Shown here piece by piece: positions 35,643-43,765 of a stretch of 64,000 bases of DNA. The translations under genes were made by a program, and so were the position numbers. The notes under the pieces are model-generated. The model saw only the letters and a list, made by a program, of their open reading frames with translations. It did no database searches and had not been told where the DNA came from. Each line of letters starts with the position of its first letter. Position 1 is the stretch's first letter. The DNA is from Pelolinea sp. (GTDB taxonomy: Bacteria; Chloroflexota; Anaerolineae; Anaerolineales; Anaerolineaceae). The stretch lies in contig JAAZOD010000015.1 in the NCBI GenBank assembly GCA_012797975.1, forward strand, positions 29,438 to 93,437, read 5' to 3'.

Positions 35643-36288
35643 GGCCATCCTCCCCATCCAAAGGCCAATAGGAGCGCGGAAAGACCGATTGCGACTGATC
35701 AGCGCGGATGGTGAGCAGAAATTCGCGGAACTTCTGATACTGCGCCTGCCCCCACAGCATGAGTTGGTTGGGGTCACTGGCCCTGCCACCCCACTGCTCA
35801 ATGGTGCCGGCGGCACGGGAAGTAGCAGCGGCGCCCGCTGCACCAAGCACCAGCATGGATTCATGATCAGGGCGTACGGTGGTATCGGCAGCATCATCCA
35901 GCTCGGTCATGGTATGACGGCAGGCAAAGCGCAAAGAAACCAACTGACCGGCAAGCGGCACAGGGAAGCCGGTAAAATAAACATAGGGTTGGGACTGGTG
36001 GAAGAACACGTAGAAATCTTCGCGTTCATCGATGAGAGGGTCAAGTATATCCCACTGATACGGCAGGATGAGCTGCTGCACAGCCAGGAGCCCCTTGCAA
36101 TCAACCAGGAGTTGGGCGCGGCCGGATTCAAGCAGGGGGAAAATAGCGGTGCGTACATCAGGAAAGGCTTGCGAATATTCATCAAGAATGCGACGGATGG
36201 CTTCATCCACGATGTCATCTTCGAACTTTTCGTTGGTGGATCGAAGGGTGTTTAGAACACGTGTTCTGCATAAAGTAAGATTGGTCAT
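35632..36288 (-). CDS. putative head-tail connector protein
   Basis: The 218-residue protein starts with a helical region (RVLNTLRSTNEKFEDDIVDEAIRRILDEYSQAFP; quoted in two parts) reminiscent of short phage connector proteins of the gp6 type, which bind under the portal. The rest is mixed. The assignment rests on size, helical content and position downstream of the capsid genes. It overlaps the minor-head-like gene. Confidence 0.5.
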   Translation of the reverse strand: MTNLTLCRTRVLNTLRSTNEKFEDDIVDEAIRRILDEYSQAFPDVRTAIFPLLESGRAQLLVDCKGLLAVQQLILPYQWDILDPLIDEREDFYVFFHQSQPYVYFTGFPVPLAGQLVSLRFACRHTMTELDDAADTTVRPDHESMLVLGAAGAAATSRAAGTIEQWGGRASDPNQLMLWGQAQYQKFREFLLTIRADQSQSVFPRSYWPLDGEDGHVW

Positions 36289-36577
36289 TTTATCCTTTAG
36301 GGGGTTAGAAACCCGCTCTACGCCCCCTCCATCCCCCCATTTTCAAAAAAAGAAAATAGGGGGAAAACAAATTAAGAGGTAGCTTTTTTGCGTGGGCGGC
36401 CTTGCCCGCGGGTCATAGCAACATTCAGGCAATATTTCCCGGATACGAGAGCAAGGGTAACCTGGTCAGGAGTGAGCAGGAGTTTGCATCTATCGGGCCA
36501 GCTCACCGCCCTAGGTGAATCTATACTAATGATCTACTACACAAGGATGAGATCTTTCTGAGTTTTGGCTAAATTAC
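36289..36577. other. gap within the cassette with a palindromic repeat and a possible tiny ORF
   Basis: Contains GGGTT-AGA-AACCC (near 36302-36316), related to a palindrome at 38964-38982. A minus-strand frame of about 44 codons (GTG at 36506 to TAA at 36372) ends in an AT-hook-like GRPRKKATS tail but has no clear ribosome binding site, so I do not call it a gene with confidence. Confidence 0.3.
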
Positions 36578-36793
36578 TCACGCAGTCAGTCCTCCTGCGC
36601 CTTTGCCGGCATCTTCGACCGCCACGCCAGCGATGTAGGCGATGAGCAGATAAACGATATTGGAGATCTGCTCGGCTTCCAGCGGGAAATCTGGCTTGAA
36701 CTCCTTGATGACAATGACCAGGCAGCCGATGAAGGCAGCCCAGAACTTGCGGGAGGTGAACAAGGACAAAAATTTATTGGGTTTGGAAGACAT
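36578..36793 (-). CDS. small holin-like membrane protein
   Basis: The start at 36793 follows AAAGGAAA. The 71-residue protein begins with a basic stretch (SRKFWAAF), has one hydrophobic segment, then a short loop rich in acidic residues and a second hydrophobic segment (VYLLIAYIAGVAVEDAGK). This matches the small holins common in phages of Gram-positive and related hosts. It lies just after the capsid gene, not next to the lysozyme. Confidence 0.6.
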   Translation of the reverse strand: MSSKPNKFLSLFTSRKFWAAFIGCLVIVIKEFKPDFPLEAEQISNIVYLLIAYIAGVAVEDAGKGAGGLTA

Positions 36794-36906
36794 GTTATTT
36801 TCCTTTCGATTTTGCCCACCCCCGGGGGCAGCGGGGGTGGGCTGAGACAAGGGGAGAGGAACGATACGCTCTGAGAAGGAAGCGCAGCGTTCAGCCATTG
36901 ATTCGA

Positions 36907-38433
36907 TCAAGCATCCGCGACGTTGTTCTTGTGGAGCGGGCGGAAGTCGTTGACCCACACTGCCAGGAAATGGCGTACCTTGAGGCGATGCTCGTCGTTA
37001 GTGAAAACCGCGGGACTGAGGTCATCGCCCGCGATGAAAATCTCGGGCAGGAGACCGAAGCGCTCGCCTACGAAGATGGCCGGGGCAAGCATGGGGTCGC
37101 ACACGGCTGCCCAGTTAGTGGGATCGCTCCATTCGGGGACCGTAATCACATCACCAGGCTGGCCGCGCTGCATGTTCTCGGAATAGATATTGGCGGCGTT
37201 CTCGAGGGTGGGATAGAGAATCTTCATAGCGGCCAGTTGCAGGTTGCGAGGGACGAGCAGGAAGCGCGGGTTAATAGCCAATGCAGGGCCTGCGCCATAG
37301 GAGCCGGAAGCGTTCTTGACGAGCATGGGCTGCTTGTAGATAGCCGACTGCACCGCATCCCACTCGGAAGCAGAAAGGGCAGTCGTGCGCAGGTTGGCAT
37401 GCCCGCCGGCGCTGGTAACCGCGGTAGTATTGAACAATGCGCCGGTATCGGCCAAGGTGGGACCAACGCCTACATTGACCGAAAAGATTGCGGCGACCAA
37501 CGAGGAAATTTTGCGCAGACCAGCGGCGGCGAGTTCACGCGGATAAGAGGACAACTTGCGGGATTCATCACGATCGATCAGCTCGAGCGTGAGGGGGATA
37601 TAGCCGCCATATTTCACAAAATCAGCGGTTTCAGGGCTATCGCCAATGGCCAGCTCGGTATAGGGAGCACCCTCGGTGACCGAAGGCAGATCTCCCACCG
37701 TGCCGATGAGGGTACCAGTGATGGTGTTGAGAGTATTGAAATGTTCCACGCGGGTAATGCGCGACCACCAATCATAGCCGGCGCGGCCGAGCTGCTCCCA
37801 GGTATTAACGACAATCTTGTTGAGGGAATTTTTGACCAAACCGGTGAAATCGACGGTGGTGGCCAGTTGTACGCGGTCGGCAAAATAACCGCCATGCAGA
37901 TTGTAATCGCCGGTAAGCATCAAATACAGTTCGCGGATACCGGTGAGCGGGCGTACCTCGAGCTTCTCAGACTGCTTTTCGCGGGGGGCGCCCAACAGAT
38001 CATCGACCGCAGCCTGCAGTTTATCGCCAGAATCGAACATGGAATGGATGCGTGAACCCTGCACCACCGCAGCACCGGAAAGCTCAGAGATGAGCGAGCG
38101 GGTATCTTCGATGGCAGCCTGCAGCTCGGGCGGTTCAAAAGCCCGACCGCTGAACTGTTTGCGTAGGCGTTCCTGCGCCGGAACAGGCAGGCGAGAAGCA
38201 GCCAGGGCGGATTCGAGGAATTGAGTGCACATTTGCACACGCAGTTCACCTACTTTACGGGCTTCCTGCTCCAGCTCTTCAAACTTTTCCTGCGCTCTCA
38301 CTAGTTGATCAATGGCTTGCTGTTCGCGCTGGATGCGCTCACGTACGGGAGCAGGATCAAGTGCAGGCTGTTCGACCTGCTGCAAGGTAAGCTGGTCATG
38401 CTTGGAGTTTTCAACTTCTTGAGATTGAGACAT
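36907..38433 (-). CDS. nested in-frame start: scaffold-major capsid protein
   Basis: Inside the fusion gene, an ATG at 38433 (MSQSQEV) is preceded by AAAGGAAAT, a ribosome binding site as good as the one at 38922. Translation from here would give a 508-residue protein without the protease, mainly scaffold plus capsid. The arrangement recalls the lambda C/Nu3 nested genes, where the shorter product is the abundant one. I infer the long form is the minor, protease-carrying species. Confidence 0.6.
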   Translation of the reverse strand: MSQSQEVENSKHDQLTLQQVEQPALDPAPVRERIQREQQAIDQLVRAQEKFEELEQEARKVGELRVQMCTQFLESALAASRLPVPAQERLRKQFSGRAFEPPELQAAIEDTRSLISELSGAAVVQGSRIHSMFDSGDKLQAAVDDLLGAPREKQSEKLEVRPLTGIRELYLMLTGDYNLHGGYFADRVQLATTVDFTGLVKNSLNKIVVNTWEQLGRAGYDWWSRITRVEHFNTLNTITGTLIGTVGDLPSVTEGAPYTELAIGDSPETADFVKYGGYIPLTLELIDRDESRKLSSYPRELAAAGLRKISSLVAAIFSVNVGVGPTLADTGALFNTTAVTSAGGHANLRTTALSASEWDAVQSAIYKQPMLVKNASGSYGAGPALAINPRFLLVPRNLQLAAMKILYPTLENAANIYSENMQRGQPGDVITVPEWSDPTNWAAVCDPMLAPAIFVGERFGLLPEIFIAGDDLSPAVFTNDEHRLKVRHFLAVWVNDFRPLHKNNVADA

Positions 38434-38922
38434 GGAATTTCCTTTCATTTTTTGGTAGATTTCGCGGATGAATTCACCACCGCGAGCCGGGTGCACCACC
38501 AGGTCGACCGAAAAGACGCGTAGTATCTCCTGCACATCCTTGCCCTGGGCGGTAAAAACAACATCAGCGGAAAAACCGACATGTGGCTTGGGATGCTCAG
38601 TGGAAGCGAGGATCTGTTTGCCAATCTCGCGCAATACCTCTGCACCGGGGCCGAAGGGTTTAAGATCAAGCTTGATGCCTTGGGCTTGCTCATCCCAGCG
38701 AGGAGAATGGCAGACACCGGCCAGATCATGCACGGAATGGCCGAACCAGTGATGATCAATGAAAGTTTCGGCGCCATCCCACAGGGAGACAGACTTCTGC
38801 AGGGTGGAAGCGGAGAAATGCCAACCGTTGCCCTCCCCAGCGGTGATGGCAAGGATCTCAAATTCACCTTTCTCATTGACTCTGGCGGCTCCAAGGTTGA
38901 TGCGGTGTTGCAATTCTTGCAT
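36907..38922 (-). CDS. prohead protease-scaffold-major capsid protein fusion
   Basis: The start at 38922 follows AAAGGAG. The 671-residue protein has three parts: residues 1-160 resemble a phage prohead maturation protease (HHWFGHSVHDLAG; HPKPHVGFSADVV with a candidate nucleophile Ser; VDLVVHPARGGEF), residues about 165-280 are a Gln/Glu-rich coiled coil that fits a scaffold, and the remaining 390 residues look like an HK97-fold major capsid protein (YGGYIPLTLELIDRDE; NPRFLLVPRNLQLAAMKIL). The fusion is followed in the same frame by a nested start at 38433. The fusion would put protease, scaffold and capsid in one assembling polypeptide. Confidence 0.72.
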   Translation of the reverse strand: MQELQHRINLGAARVNEKGEFEILAITAGEGNGWHFSASTLQKSVSLWDGAETFIDHHWFGHSVHDLAGVCHSPRWDEQAQGIKLDLKPFGPGAEVLREIGKQILASTEHPKPHVGFSADVVFTAQGKDVQEILRVFSVDLVVHPARGGEFIREIYQKMKGNSMSQSQEVENSKHDQLTLQQVEQPALDPAPVRERIQREQQAIDQLVRAQEKFEELEQEARKVGELRVQMCTQFLESALAASRLPVPAQERLRKQFSGRAFEPPELQAAIEDTRSLISELSGAAVVQGSRIHSMFDSGDKLQAAVDDLLGAPREKQSEKLEVRPLTGIRELYLMLTGDYNLHGGYFADRVQLATTVDFTGLVKNSLNKIVVNTWEQLGRAGYDWWSRITRVEHFNTLNTITGTLIGTVGDLPSVTEGAPYTELAIGDSPETADFVKYGGYIPLTLELIDRDESRKLSSYPRELAAAGLRKISSLVAAIFSVNVGVGPTLADTGALFNTTAVTSAGGHANLRTTALSASEWDAVQSAIYKQPMLVKNASGSYGAGPALAINPRFLLVPRNLQLAAMKILYPTLENAANIYSENMQRGQPGDVITVPEWSDPTNWAAVCDPMLAPAIFVGERFGLLPEIFIAGDDLSPAVFTNDEHRLKVRHFLAVWVNDFRPLHKNNVADA

Positions 38923-38963
38923 AAAAACTCCTTTCTGAAATTGAGGGGTCAACGACCCAACCT

Positions 38964-38982
38964 GGTGGGTTAGGAACCCACC
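38964..38982. repeat. palindromic repeat between portal and capsid genes
   Basis: GGTGGGTT-AGG-AACCCACC is a perfect 8-bp inverted repeat, preceded by a smaller GGGTC-AAC-GACCC hairpin at 38946-38958. A related palindrome is at about 36302-36316. Confidence 0.55.
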
Positions 38983-40311
38983 CTACCGGGGCAACAACCC
39001 ATCCTGCTGTTTGGTTTTCCGGCCGCGGGCAAGCAGGTCAGGCACATTGACCGATTCACCGGTGAATCGGTAGACCAGGCGTAGGAACTCGGCATCATCA
39101 ATCAGCTCGCGGTCGCGCAGTTCCATAGCGACGGAGAGAATATCGGCCGCAGCGGAAGCCAGTTCGGAATTATCGCGGGCGGAGATATCGGTGCCGGAAA
39201 GCTCGATGATGGCATGCGGATCGATGGATGGATCGAGGCGGGCCCTTCTTTCGATGACCACACGCAGGATATCGGTGAGCATCCACAGAAAATATTCCTG
39301 ACGCTGCTGAAAGCGGCGAAAGGTTGGGCCGCCCGCCGCCTCAGCAGTGGTGCGTGTGGAAGATTCGGGCTCGGCTAGAAAATGCAGGGGGATGCCGGCC
39401 CCGCAGGCGATCATTTTTTTTAAGGCCAGTCCGTCTTCATTGGCCTCGGCAGAATGCAGGTGGGGATTGATGACCTTCCAATTCTCGGTGTCGTCGGTAA
39501 CCAAAATGGAGCCGGGCTTGGGGGGATGGGAATTGAGGGTCTGCTGGCGCTGTTTGCGCTGGGCTTCGGAATTGAACTTAGCCTGTACGATATACAAAAA
39601 GGCATTACGGTAGCGATTAAGGCGGGCACGGTCTTCGAGCCAGGCAGTATAACGGGAGAGCCAGCGCAGGAGTGGGGAGAGATCAGATTCACCCCACTGC
39701 CCGCCAGCCGGGCGATTAATGGCATACTGAAGCATGACCGGGGTTGTGAGGTCATCATGAAGCGGGTCATAGGCAGGATAGGGCTCGGGGTCGAGAGTTT
39801 GCAGGGAACTCTTGGGGAAGAAAGCTACGGGTTGCTCGATATCGTTCTCGCGCGCTTCGATCTTGAGAATATCGACAGCTGGGATAGCGCGCAAGTAGGT
39901 CATGCCGGATTCATCGGTGGAAAGCAACATAAACAGATTGCCGGAGCGAGTCAGTTCATCGCACAGTTCGAACACGCGGATGGGCATGCGATTGAGGTGA
40001 TGATTCCAGAATTGATCGAGGAAGCGCGCAGTAGGAGCATGGCGACATGAAACGGAGATTCCGCTGCCGACCACGTACTCGGAGGTAAGCTCCACGATGC
40101 GGCGGGCAAGCGGGTTAAGTCGCCAAGCATCCAGAGATTGAAAAAGCAGTTCCTCACGATCAGCGGTATAACGATCGCGCTCGGAATCGGTAAGGGAATA
40201 GGCACCAATAGAAAAAGAGGCATCATTTTCGAGCACCGAAAGCTGCGCTTTCACCTGACGCTGAATGGCGGTGTTGAACAAGTGTTCTACAAAGCGATTG
40301 AACGCGCTCAT
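38983..40311 (-). CDS. phage portal protein
   Basis: The start at 40311 overlaps the lysozyme stop (ATGA). The 442-residue protein has the portal-like layout: an N-terminal helical part, LNPLARRIVELTSEYVVGSGISVS (the conserved wing region, quoted in part), DQFWNHHLNRMP, then the ELTRSGNLFMLLSTDESG region and a C-terminal part rich in helices. The protein forms the dodecameric DNA channel at one vertex of the capsid. It is on the path from terminase to capsid genes, as in known phages. Confidence 0.8.
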   Translation of the reverse strand: MSAFNRFVEHLFNTAIQRQVKAQLSVLENDASFSIGAYSLTDSERDRYTADREELLFQSLDAWRLNPLARRIVELTSEYVVGSGISVSCRHAPTARFLDQFWNHHLNRMPIRVFELCDELTRSGNLFMLLSTDESGMTYLRAIPAVDILKIEARENDIEQPVAFFPKSSLQTLDPEPYPAYDPLHDDLTTPVMLQYAINRPAGGQWGESDLSPLLRWLSRYTAWLEDRARLNRYRNAFLYIVQAKFNSEAQRKQRQQTLNSHPPKPGSILVTDDTENWKVINPHLHSAEANEDGLALKKMIACGAGIPLHFLAEPESSTRTTAEAAGGPTFRRFQQRQEYFLWMLTDILRVVIERRARLDPSIDPHAIIELSGTDISARDNSELASAAADILSVAMELRDRELIDDAEFLRLVYRFTGESVNVPDLLARGRKTKQQDGLLPR

Positions 40312-40934
40312 TCCTGCACCATGGAAGTACACAATTGGAGAAGATCTTCGGAAGTGCCGGGAAAGAGATCAAGATCAATACTGGTAGTGCAGCCCAACAC
40401 ACGCCCCGCGGAAGAATATTGCCAGAAACTCCAGCGTGCCCAGGGGTAGAACTGGGAAGGGAAGGTGGTGCCGTAGTGGGCAACCCACAGCGGGAAGTGC
40501 ACAATCTCATCCCATCTGCCGACGTAGGAACGCCAGAAGCCGGGACTGGTATACAACATAGGAGTCACCCCGCGGCTCTGCTCGACATGCTCGAGGAAAG
40601 CCAGGATAGATTTCTTGAGCACCGCCGTCGATGCTTTGACCTCCACATCCAATACTGGAGGGAGCATGAGAGTGTCAGCCTGCGCCTCAAAGGCGGCCAT
40701 GGTGCGCTCAAAATGCTCAGCTTGCTGAATGGGGTCATATTTGGGCAGGAAGTAGTGGTAGGCACCGGCAGGGATGCCCTGGGCACAGGCACCCTGTAGG
40801 TAGCCAAGAGCGCGGTCATCGACGTGGGTAGTGCCCTCACTGAATTTTAAAAAGCAAAAGCGCACGCCCGCGGAATACAATTTGGCGAAATCAACTTCGC
40901 CCTGCCAATGAGAAAGATCAACACCAAACAACAT
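40308..40934 (-). CDS. GH25 lysozyme (endolysin), between terminase and portal
   Basis: The start at 40934 is the third ATG of a run and is best spaced from the AGGAGGT site. The 208-residue protein begins GVDLSHWQGEVDF, has LKFSEGTTHVDD and AGAYHYF, and ends the catalytic core with LDVEVKAS, the Asp/Glu pair of family 25. It should cleave the peptidoglycan glycan chain. It has no signal peptide, so a holin would be needed for release. Its stop overlaps the portal start, a rare position for a lysis gene. Confidence 0.87.
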   Translation of the reverse strand: MLFGVDLSHWQGEVDFAKLYSAGVRFCFLKFSEGTTHVDDRALGYLQGACAQGIPAGAYHYFLPKYDPIQQAEHFERTMAAFEAQADTLMLPPVLDVEVKASTAVLKKSILAFLEHVEQSRGVTPMLYTSPGFWRSYVGRWDEIVHFPLWVAHYGTTFPSQFYPWARWSFWQYSSAGRVLGCTTSIDLDLFPGTSEDLLQLCTSMVQE

Positions 40935-41054
40935 CATCATACCTCCTGAAACTGCTGTATTTTTCCAACTGCACAGCAATTGAAAAAGTCTTTGTTTACA
41001 AAAAAGAACCCAGAAAAAACGAAATGGAGGAGTTCGCTGGGAAAAAGACGGACA

Positions 41055-42605
41055 TTAGAAGCCACCATGATCAATATCCTCCAGAGGATCGGGGGCTTGA
41101 ATGACCAGGGTGGGAAACGAAACGGTCCAATCCTGTTCGTCCAGAAGTGAAAGCATGGCAGCGGAAATGAGTAGATCGTCATGCACCAACTCGCCGGTGG
41201 CGGGGTCACGCGTGCCATCCGGAACACCCCAGCGCACGGTTTTATTGGGACCGGGCAGGATCTCAAACTCACAAAAGCGCACCTGACGCCAGAATTCAGT
41301 CTGGGCAGCGGCTACTTGGTGAAGATCTTCTTCGGTCGAGGTAGCATGGTCTTTGAAGCGTCCAGTATCGCACAGGGCCAGGAAATTCCAACACAGGTCT
41401 GATTTAGTGCGGCTGTTGAACTCGAAGGGCAGCACGCGGTCAGGGAGGGCAGCTGAAATGAAGGAACTGAGCCCCGCACCCACGCCGGTGGAATCAACCA
41501 CCAGAAAGCGCACATCGAACAGCTCGGCCAGCGCTTTGAGTTGGGCATAGAGGCGGGTGTGCTTGACACCCACCCACTCGGCACGATAAATGACCTGATA
41601 GGTCGGTTTGCGGATGAGATCATCGGCCATGGTGGAAGTATCGACCTCGGCGATGGTGAGCGCGGTAGCATCGCGGGCGGGATTTTCAAGGATGGAATTC
41701 TGGCCGGGGTCAATGGAAACGCCCTCGTCTTCGCCGGCCACATCAAGCGTCATAGCATACAACTTGCCCGGCTTGGGAGCGAGGGCGGCGGGGTGGCGCC
41801 CGCGCATGAGAGTACAGCGCTCAGGCGGGAACAAGCCACCCTCGGCGTCAATCTCTTCGCAGAAAAACTGGGTTTTGATCATGGGGTGCTGGCGACCGAG
41901 CTTGGTCACTTGGCTTTTGACAAAATCGCCATAGGCGGGAACCTCAGCGGCCACCTGATCGGCATCGACCACGAAAACACGCTGAATTCCATCGGTTAAC
42001 TGCGTCTGGCGGGCAGCATGCAGTTCACGCGCTAAAAGGGTGCGGGAGGTCCAGGCAGTGCCCCAGAAGATGCGGGTTGCATTAGTGGAGGCAGCCATAG
42101 GGGCGATCTCCTTGTCGAACTTGCTTATGAGCACATCCTGCGCTTCGTCGACCTCGAGCAGGAGCGAAGCGGTGGCGCCCACGATATTGGAGCGCGGCTG
42201 GCCGGAGAAGAAATAAAGACGAGCGGAACCCACACGGTAGATATAACCTTGCTCCTTGGCCCACACGCTGCGCACCAGCAGGTTGGAAGTGAGGACACGT
42301 TCCAGCCGGCGCATGGCGTTGAAGGATTGGGGCTTCCAGGTAGGGGAAACCTTGACCAACTCGGCATTCGTTTCTGAGAACAGTGTGAGCAGGTAGGTTT
42401 CGAGTTGGGCTTGCAGTTCGTTCTTGCCGGATTGACGAGGGAAGATGACCACAAACGAGCGGCCGGCGCCCTGCAGAATGGATTGCAGGACCGCTTGAGC
42501 CACGCCCTGTTGATAGGAGCGTAGGGTGAGCCCGGAGGCCTGCTCGATGAAGCGATTGACATCGAGCAAAAGCTGTTTGATCTGCTGAACCAGCTGGGTT
42601 GTCAT
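41055..42605 (-). CDS. phage terminase large subunit
   Basis: The start at 42605 gives a 516-residue protein. The ATPase has Walker A PRQSGKNE (about residues 56-63) and Walker B LLLEVDEAQD (about 145). The nuclease half has the RuvC-like acidic residues in TLDVAGEDEG, VVDSTGVGAG and HDDLLISAAML. It packages DNA into the procapsid. It is flanked by the XhlA-like gene and the lysozyme gene. The ribosome binding site is weak, so an upstream start is possible. Confidence 0.87.
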   Translation of the reverse strand: MTTQLVQQIKQLLLDVNRFIEQASGLTLRSYQQGVAQAVLQSILQGAGRSFVVIFPRQSGKNELQAQLETYLLTLFSETNAELVKVSPTWKPQSFNAMRRLERVLTSNLLVRSVWAKEQGYIYRVGSARLYFFSGQPRSNIVGATASLLLEVDEAQDVLISKFDKEIAPMAASTNATRIFWGTAWTSRTLLARELHAARQTQLTDGIQRVFVVDADQVAAEVPAYGDFVKSQVTKLGRQHPMIKTQFFCEEIDAEGGLFPPERCTLMRGRHPAALAPKPGKLYAMTLDVAGEDEGVSIDPGQNSILENPARDATALTIAEVDTSTMADDLIRKPTYQVIYRAEWVGVKHTRLYAQLKALAELFDVRFLVVDSTGVGAGLSSFISAALPDRVLPFEFNSRTKSDLCWNFLALCDTGRFKDHATSTEEDLHQVAAAQTEFWRQVRFCEFEILPGPNKTVRWGVPDGTRDPATGELVHDDLLISAAMLSLLDEQDWTVSFPTLVIQAPDPLEDIDHGGF

Positions 42606-42633
42606 ACATGGAGTTCCCCGCTGCAAAACATGG

Positions 42634-42939
42634 TTATTTTCCTCCCAGGTAAGCGGCAATGGCGGAAGCAATGATGGTGAGCGCAACCTGCACCGCTTGC
42701 ATAATGGTGGTAGAAGAACGCTGGGTGATCACGGCATCATCCACGGTGCGAATGCGGTTCTCATGATCATCAAGGATTTTCTGAATCTGGTCGAGTTGGG
42801 CATGGATCTGCGCCAATTTCTCGGCCGAGAGATCTGCCTGATGGGATTGCTGGCGTTCGATCTTCTGAAAACGAGCTTCGATATTGTCTTTGAGCCGGTT
42901 GAACTGTTCGGCGATCAGTTGAGCTTGCAATTCGTCCAT
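42634..42939 (-). CDS. XhlA-like coiled-coil protein with C-terminal membrane segment
   Basis: The 101-residue protein has a helical N-terminal part (FNRLKDNIEARFQKIERQ; LAQIHAQLDQIQKIL; DDHENRIRTVD) and one C-terminal hydrophobic segment (VALTIIASAIAAYLGG). This layout fits the XhlA/hemolysin family of phage membrane-lysis accessory proteins. It lies between the small and large terminase-like genes, a place where lysis genes are not usual. Confidence 0.6.
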   Translation of the reverse strand: MDELQAQLIAEQFNRLKDNIEARFQKIERQQSHQADLSAEKLAQIHAQLDQIQKILDDHENRIRTVDDAVITQRSSTTIMQAVQVALTIIASAIAAYLGGK

Positions 42940-42992
42940 AGAACCCCAATTCGATGACGGCGATACTCAGAGCAGGCGGGATGAGGTCAGGA

Positions 42993-43355
42993 TTAATGGA
43001 TTCCCAATTCATCACACACCTCACCGAGGGCTTGAGAGAGGGCAGAAGCAACGGAAGAGGAATCGCCCTGGATGATCTTCTGAGTGCGGACTAGGCCGGC
43101 TAGGCGGGTGGAAGCTAGGCCAAGGGTGGAGAGAGCTTTGAACCAGGTTTCGGTATCCTCACCCTCTTCAGTGGCTAAATCAAAGACGCGGCGGATGGTG
43201 ATGCGCAAGAGGGCGATCTCGTCCTCGACGCCATTGCGCAAGGCCACATCGAGATCGCGGGCTTCAAGGGGAGAGAAGCGCGGGGAATAAAAACCATGTT
43301 TGAGGGCGTTGGTATTACCGGGTTGAGCACCGCGATGGCGCTGTTCTTCGGTCAT
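42993..43355 (-). CDS. terminase small subunit-like protein
   Basis: The 120-residue protein has the RGAQPGNTNALKHGFYSP motif seen at the N-terminus of many phage small terminase-type proteins and related DNA-binding regulators, followed by a helical body. It is the first gene of the cassette and lies just upstream of the large subunit, as expected for the DNA-recognition partner. A GGGAGGAAA site precedes the ATG. Confidence 0.7.
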   Translation of the reverse strand: MTEEQRHRGAQPGNTNALKHGFYSPRFSPLEARDLDVALRNGVEDEIALLRITIRRVFDLATEEGEDTETWFKALSTLGLASTRLAGLVRTQKIIQGDSSSVASALSQALGEVCDELGIH

Positions 43356-43765
43356 GTCTATATTTCCTCCCTATCCGAAGATCGGGTTGGCCCCGGCGGG
43401 AGGAGGGTGAGGTTCCAACGCTATGGATTTCCCCCTAGAGGATGGATTGCCTTCCCCCACGCCGGGCAAATGGGAGCACTTCTTCACTCCGCCAACCTTA
43501 TATAGAAACTATGTTCTATTTATTGTTATCATAGCCAGGGAGAGCGCTGCCCTCAAGGTGTCAAAACAGGAACGTTCTTTTGGACCAGAAAACCTTCCGG
43601 CTGTTTCATCCTCCCCTCACGTTCCAGGGATCAGCCGCATGAAAATCGGAGATCCGTGAGAAATATACCGGTATAATGGATTAGAATTGCTAATCGGTTT
43701 TTAGCTTCCATCCCTTATAACAGGATGAATATCCTCAGAGAAAAATCACATCGGGTGACAAAAGG
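43356..43765. other. intergenic region at the right end of the phage-type cassette
   Basis: About 410 bp. It contains the upstream region of the small terminase gene, an AT-rich patch (43498-43535) and an ATACCGGTAT palindrome near 43666. A TATAAT at 43672 has no matching -35 box. No att repeat, integrase fragment or tRNA was seen. Confidence 0.45.

Larger units (their letters stand above)
32854..43355 (-). mobile_element. compact phage-type packaging/capsid cassette (prophage remnant or gene-transfer-agent-like locus)
   Basis: Thirteen intact genes, all minus strand, run in the order: small terminase-like, XhlA-like, large terminase, GH25 lysozyme, portal, protease-scaffold-capsid fusion (with nested start), holin-like, connector-like, minor-head-like, adaptor-like, fibre-like and a small gene. 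There is no recognisable integrase, excisionase, repressor, replication, tape-measure or baseplate gene. No att repeat was seen. Confidence 0.85.

Noticed and set aside
36372..36506. 44-codon minus-strand frame with AT-hook-like GRPRKK tail
   Set aside because: The tail is suggestive, but the start would be GTG without a ribosome binding site, so it was left as a note only.
32649..43500. Flanking direct repeats (att sites) for the phage-type cassette
   Set aside because: Compared by eye; no repeat longer than chance was found and neither end is a tRNA gene. A computed repeat search would decide.
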